A stretch of DNA of 64,000 bases, taken from contig CANGEP010000003.1 of the NCBI GenBank assembly GCA_947452905.1, positions 62,001 to 126,000 of the forward strand, written 5' to 3'. Positions 62,665 through 64,000 of this stretch are shown here, piece by piece. Position 1 is the stretch's first letter. Each line of letters opens with the position of its first letter. The notes beneath the pieces are model-generated. The model saw only the letters and a list, made by a program, of their open reading frames with translations, did no database searches and was not told the origin of the DNA. A program made the translations under genes and the position numbers. The stretch comes from Bacteroidota bacterium (lineage in GTDB: Bacteria; Bacteroidota; Bacteroidia; Chitinophagales; Chitinophagaceae).

Positions 62665-62730
62665 TTACTTTCATTTTAACTTATGATTAATATTAGTTTT
62701 TTATCTTCCTTAAATTTATTCAATTTTGTT

Positions 62731-62738
62731 TACATTTG
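62731..62738 (+). promoter_or_regulatory. Probable VIT-transporter -7 element
   Basis: TACATTTG, exact TAnnTTTG match, only 4 bp before the ATG at 62743; it also argues for that start over the ATG at 62683. Confidence 0.45.
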
Positions 62739-62742
62739 GCGT

Positions 62743-63447
62743 ATGAGCGAATTACATTTACATCTTGAGGAGCACATGCAAAGTAGTGACTTACTAACGG
62801 ACATCGTTATTGGAATGAGCGATGGCCTAACTGTTCCTTTTGCATTGGCTGCGGGTTTAAGCGGAGCGGTAGAAGGCCATGTAAATTTAATTTGGATTGC
62901 AGGTATTGCAGAGGTGGCGGCAGGCTCGATTGCCATGGGTTTGGGGGGTTATTTGGCTGGTAAAACGGAGCAGGATCATTATAAAAGTGAATTAAAAAAA
63001 GAGTATTGGGAACTAGAACATAAAAGAGAGGTAGAAATACAAGAAGTACGCAATGTGTTTTTGGGTTGGGGTTTAAGTGCAGCTACTGCCGAAGAAGCCA
63101 CCCAAGAAATTATCAAAGACGATAAGCGTTGGGTGGATTTTATGATGAAGTTTGAATTAGGACTAGAAGAACCCAATCCAAAGCGTGCCCGTAACAGCGC
63201 CTTTAATATTGGTATTAGTTATATTGTAGGAGGTTTTATTCCTTTAACTCCCTATTTTTTTGTAGACGATGCCTTAAAGGGATTAGAGATATCTGCTTTA
63301 ATCACTCTAGCTTGCTTATTCATTTTTGGCTACTTTAAAAGTAAGATGACAGGCATTAATCCTTGGTGGGGTGGGGTGAAAGTGATGCTAATAGGCGCTA
63401 CTGCAGCGGCTACTGCATTTGCGATTGCTAAATTAATTCAATCTTAA
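62743..63447 (+). CDS. VIT1/CCC1-family iron/manganese transporter
   Basis: 234 residues from ATG 62743 (MSELHLHLEEH); the in-frame ATG at 62683 adds a segment that overlaps the promoter element. The family opening DIVIGMSDGLTVPFALAAGLSG is followed by AGIAEVAAGSIAMGLGGYLAG, a cytoplasmic helical hairpin rich in Glu and Lys (metal-binding in the family), and three more membrane segments ending near ATAFAIAKLI. It exports or sequesters ferrous iron or manganese. Its stop overlaps that of the following convergent gene by 4 bp. Confidence 0.92.
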   Translation: MSELHLHLEEHMQSSDLLTDIVIGMSDGLTVPFALAAGLSGAVEGHVNLIWIAGIAEVAAGSIAMGLGGYLAGKTEQDHYKSELKKEYWELEHKREVEIQEVRNVFLGWGLSAATAEEATQEIIKDDKRWVDFMMKFELGLEEPNPKRARNSAFNIGISYIVGGFIPLTPYFFVDDALKGLEISALITLACLFIFGYFKSKMTGINPWWGGVKVMLIGATAAATAFAIAKLIQS

Positions 63448-64000
63448 TTTTGTTTGTTTACTTGTAAAAGAAAATCAATTACTTCTCTCTCGGATTTTAG
63501 TTTTGATTTGTTTTCTTTTAACCAGTCTGCCGATGAATTGGATGTAGGCACTGCGGCTAAAACACTTGTTCGATCTAAATCTTTTAAAGGCGTAACGTTT
63601 CCTTCCTTATAAATGGCATAATTTTTTTTGCTGTAAAAACTACTAATACTTTTTCCTTGAATAGGGTCGTATGGGCTTGTTTTTACTAATTGTTTTTGTA
63701 AAACAATTAGTTGATACATACCTGCATTCAATACTTTATAAAAAGCAGTGCCATTACCGGTGGTATGATTTATTAATTTGGCAAAACTAGCAATAGGCTG
63801 TGTTAAATTATTTTTATTTAAAAAAACAAGTCTTGTTACATTTTCGTTTTCAACAGCGAGTTCGGTGCCATCGGAACTTAAATAATGTATCTCGTCGGTA
63901 TATAAATTTAGTTTGGCTTGATTCACTTTTGCCTTGGCTCCGTTGGAAAAAAATAAGATGGCTGGATTCCATTTTTCATCCCAAAAAGGGCTGCCATCAA
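63444..64000 (-). CDS. Protein of unknown function, 5' end beyond the window
   Basis: The reading frame stays open to the window edge, so the first part of the gene is missing (about 185 codons present). The visible part includes DGSPFWDEKWNPAILFFSNG and later YQLIVLQKQLVKTSPYDP; no signal or membrane segment is seen in this portion and I do not recognise a family. A GTG at 63926 exists, but the upstream codons look coding and continuous, so it is not taken as the start. Confidence 0.7.
   Translation of the reverse strand, partial: DGSPFWDEKWNPAILFFSNGAKAKVNQAKLNLYTDEIHYLSSDGTELAVENENVTRLVFLNKNNLTQPIASFAKLINHTTGNGTAFYKVLNAGMYQLIVLQKQLVKTSPYDPIQGKSISSFYSKKNYAIYKEGNVTPLKDLDRTSVLAAVPTSNSSADWLKENKSKLKSEREVIDFLLQVNKQN

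Overview
The window is chromosomal DNA of a Bacteroidota bacterium, most likely a member of Chitinophagales/Chitinophagaceae (inference). The signs are low-GC, tightly packed genes; a SusC/SusD pair; an Oar-type TonB receptor; Bacteroidota-only families (DUF2480, DUF2891, DUF6526-like); near absence of Shine-Dalgarno sequences; and promoter-like TAnnTTTG elements just before many start codons. I see no transposase, integrase, prophage, CRISPR array or rRNA. There is one tRNA gene (tRNA-Phe, GAA).

Layout. 1-6.6 kb (minus strand): recA ends at a terminator and is followed by a tight set: PlsC-like acyltransferase, mgsA, an M28 peptidase and uvrB, which runs off the left edge. 6.6-7.3 kb: a 727-bp AT-rich intergenic region, the only stretch over 300 bp without a gene. 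It holds a perfect inverted repeat, TTTAGTATTTT repeats and four co-oriented DnaA-box-like 9-mers, and is a candidate replication origin. 7.3-24.8 kb: housekeeping genes: PpiD/SurA-like foldase, DUF2480, polA, two amidohydrolase-family proteins, mnmG, ybeY, feoA, nadD, rho, asnS and a DMT permease. Between ybeY and mnmG lies a pair of near-palindromic sites that resemble parS.

25-42.8 kb: after tRNA-Phe comes an exported carbohydrate- and peptide-degrading region without its own SusC/D: GH10 xylanase, LTA-synthase-like membrane enzyme, carbohydrate-esterase-like hydrolase, GH29 and GH95 fucosidases, a double-domain M42 peptidase, an MBL hydrolase, an M1 peptidase, DUF2891, a Tat-exported Gfo/Idh oxidoreductase, a class-C serine hydrolase and an L,D-transpeptidase. 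42.9-46.2 kb: a three-gene unit of vWA protein, AAA+ ATPase and HD protein. 46.4-55.8 kb: SusC/SusD, then a NAGPA-type glycosidase, an M14 carboxypeptidase and a class IV aminotransferase. 56-59.3 kb: Oar-like TonB receptor. 59.4-62.7 kb: a Tat-exported Gfo/Idh oxidoreductase followed by a double DUF1080 protein, consistent with 3-keto-glycoside chemistry. 62.7-64 kb: a VIT/CCC1-type transporter and a truncated unknown gene.

Together the genes suggest a heterotroph that breaks down fucose- and xylose-containing polysaccharides and peptides in its periplasm or at its surface. Most of the window is ordinary. The points most worth following are the possible origin/parS neighbourhood, the catalytically degenerate enzyme domains and the vWA/AAA/HD unit.
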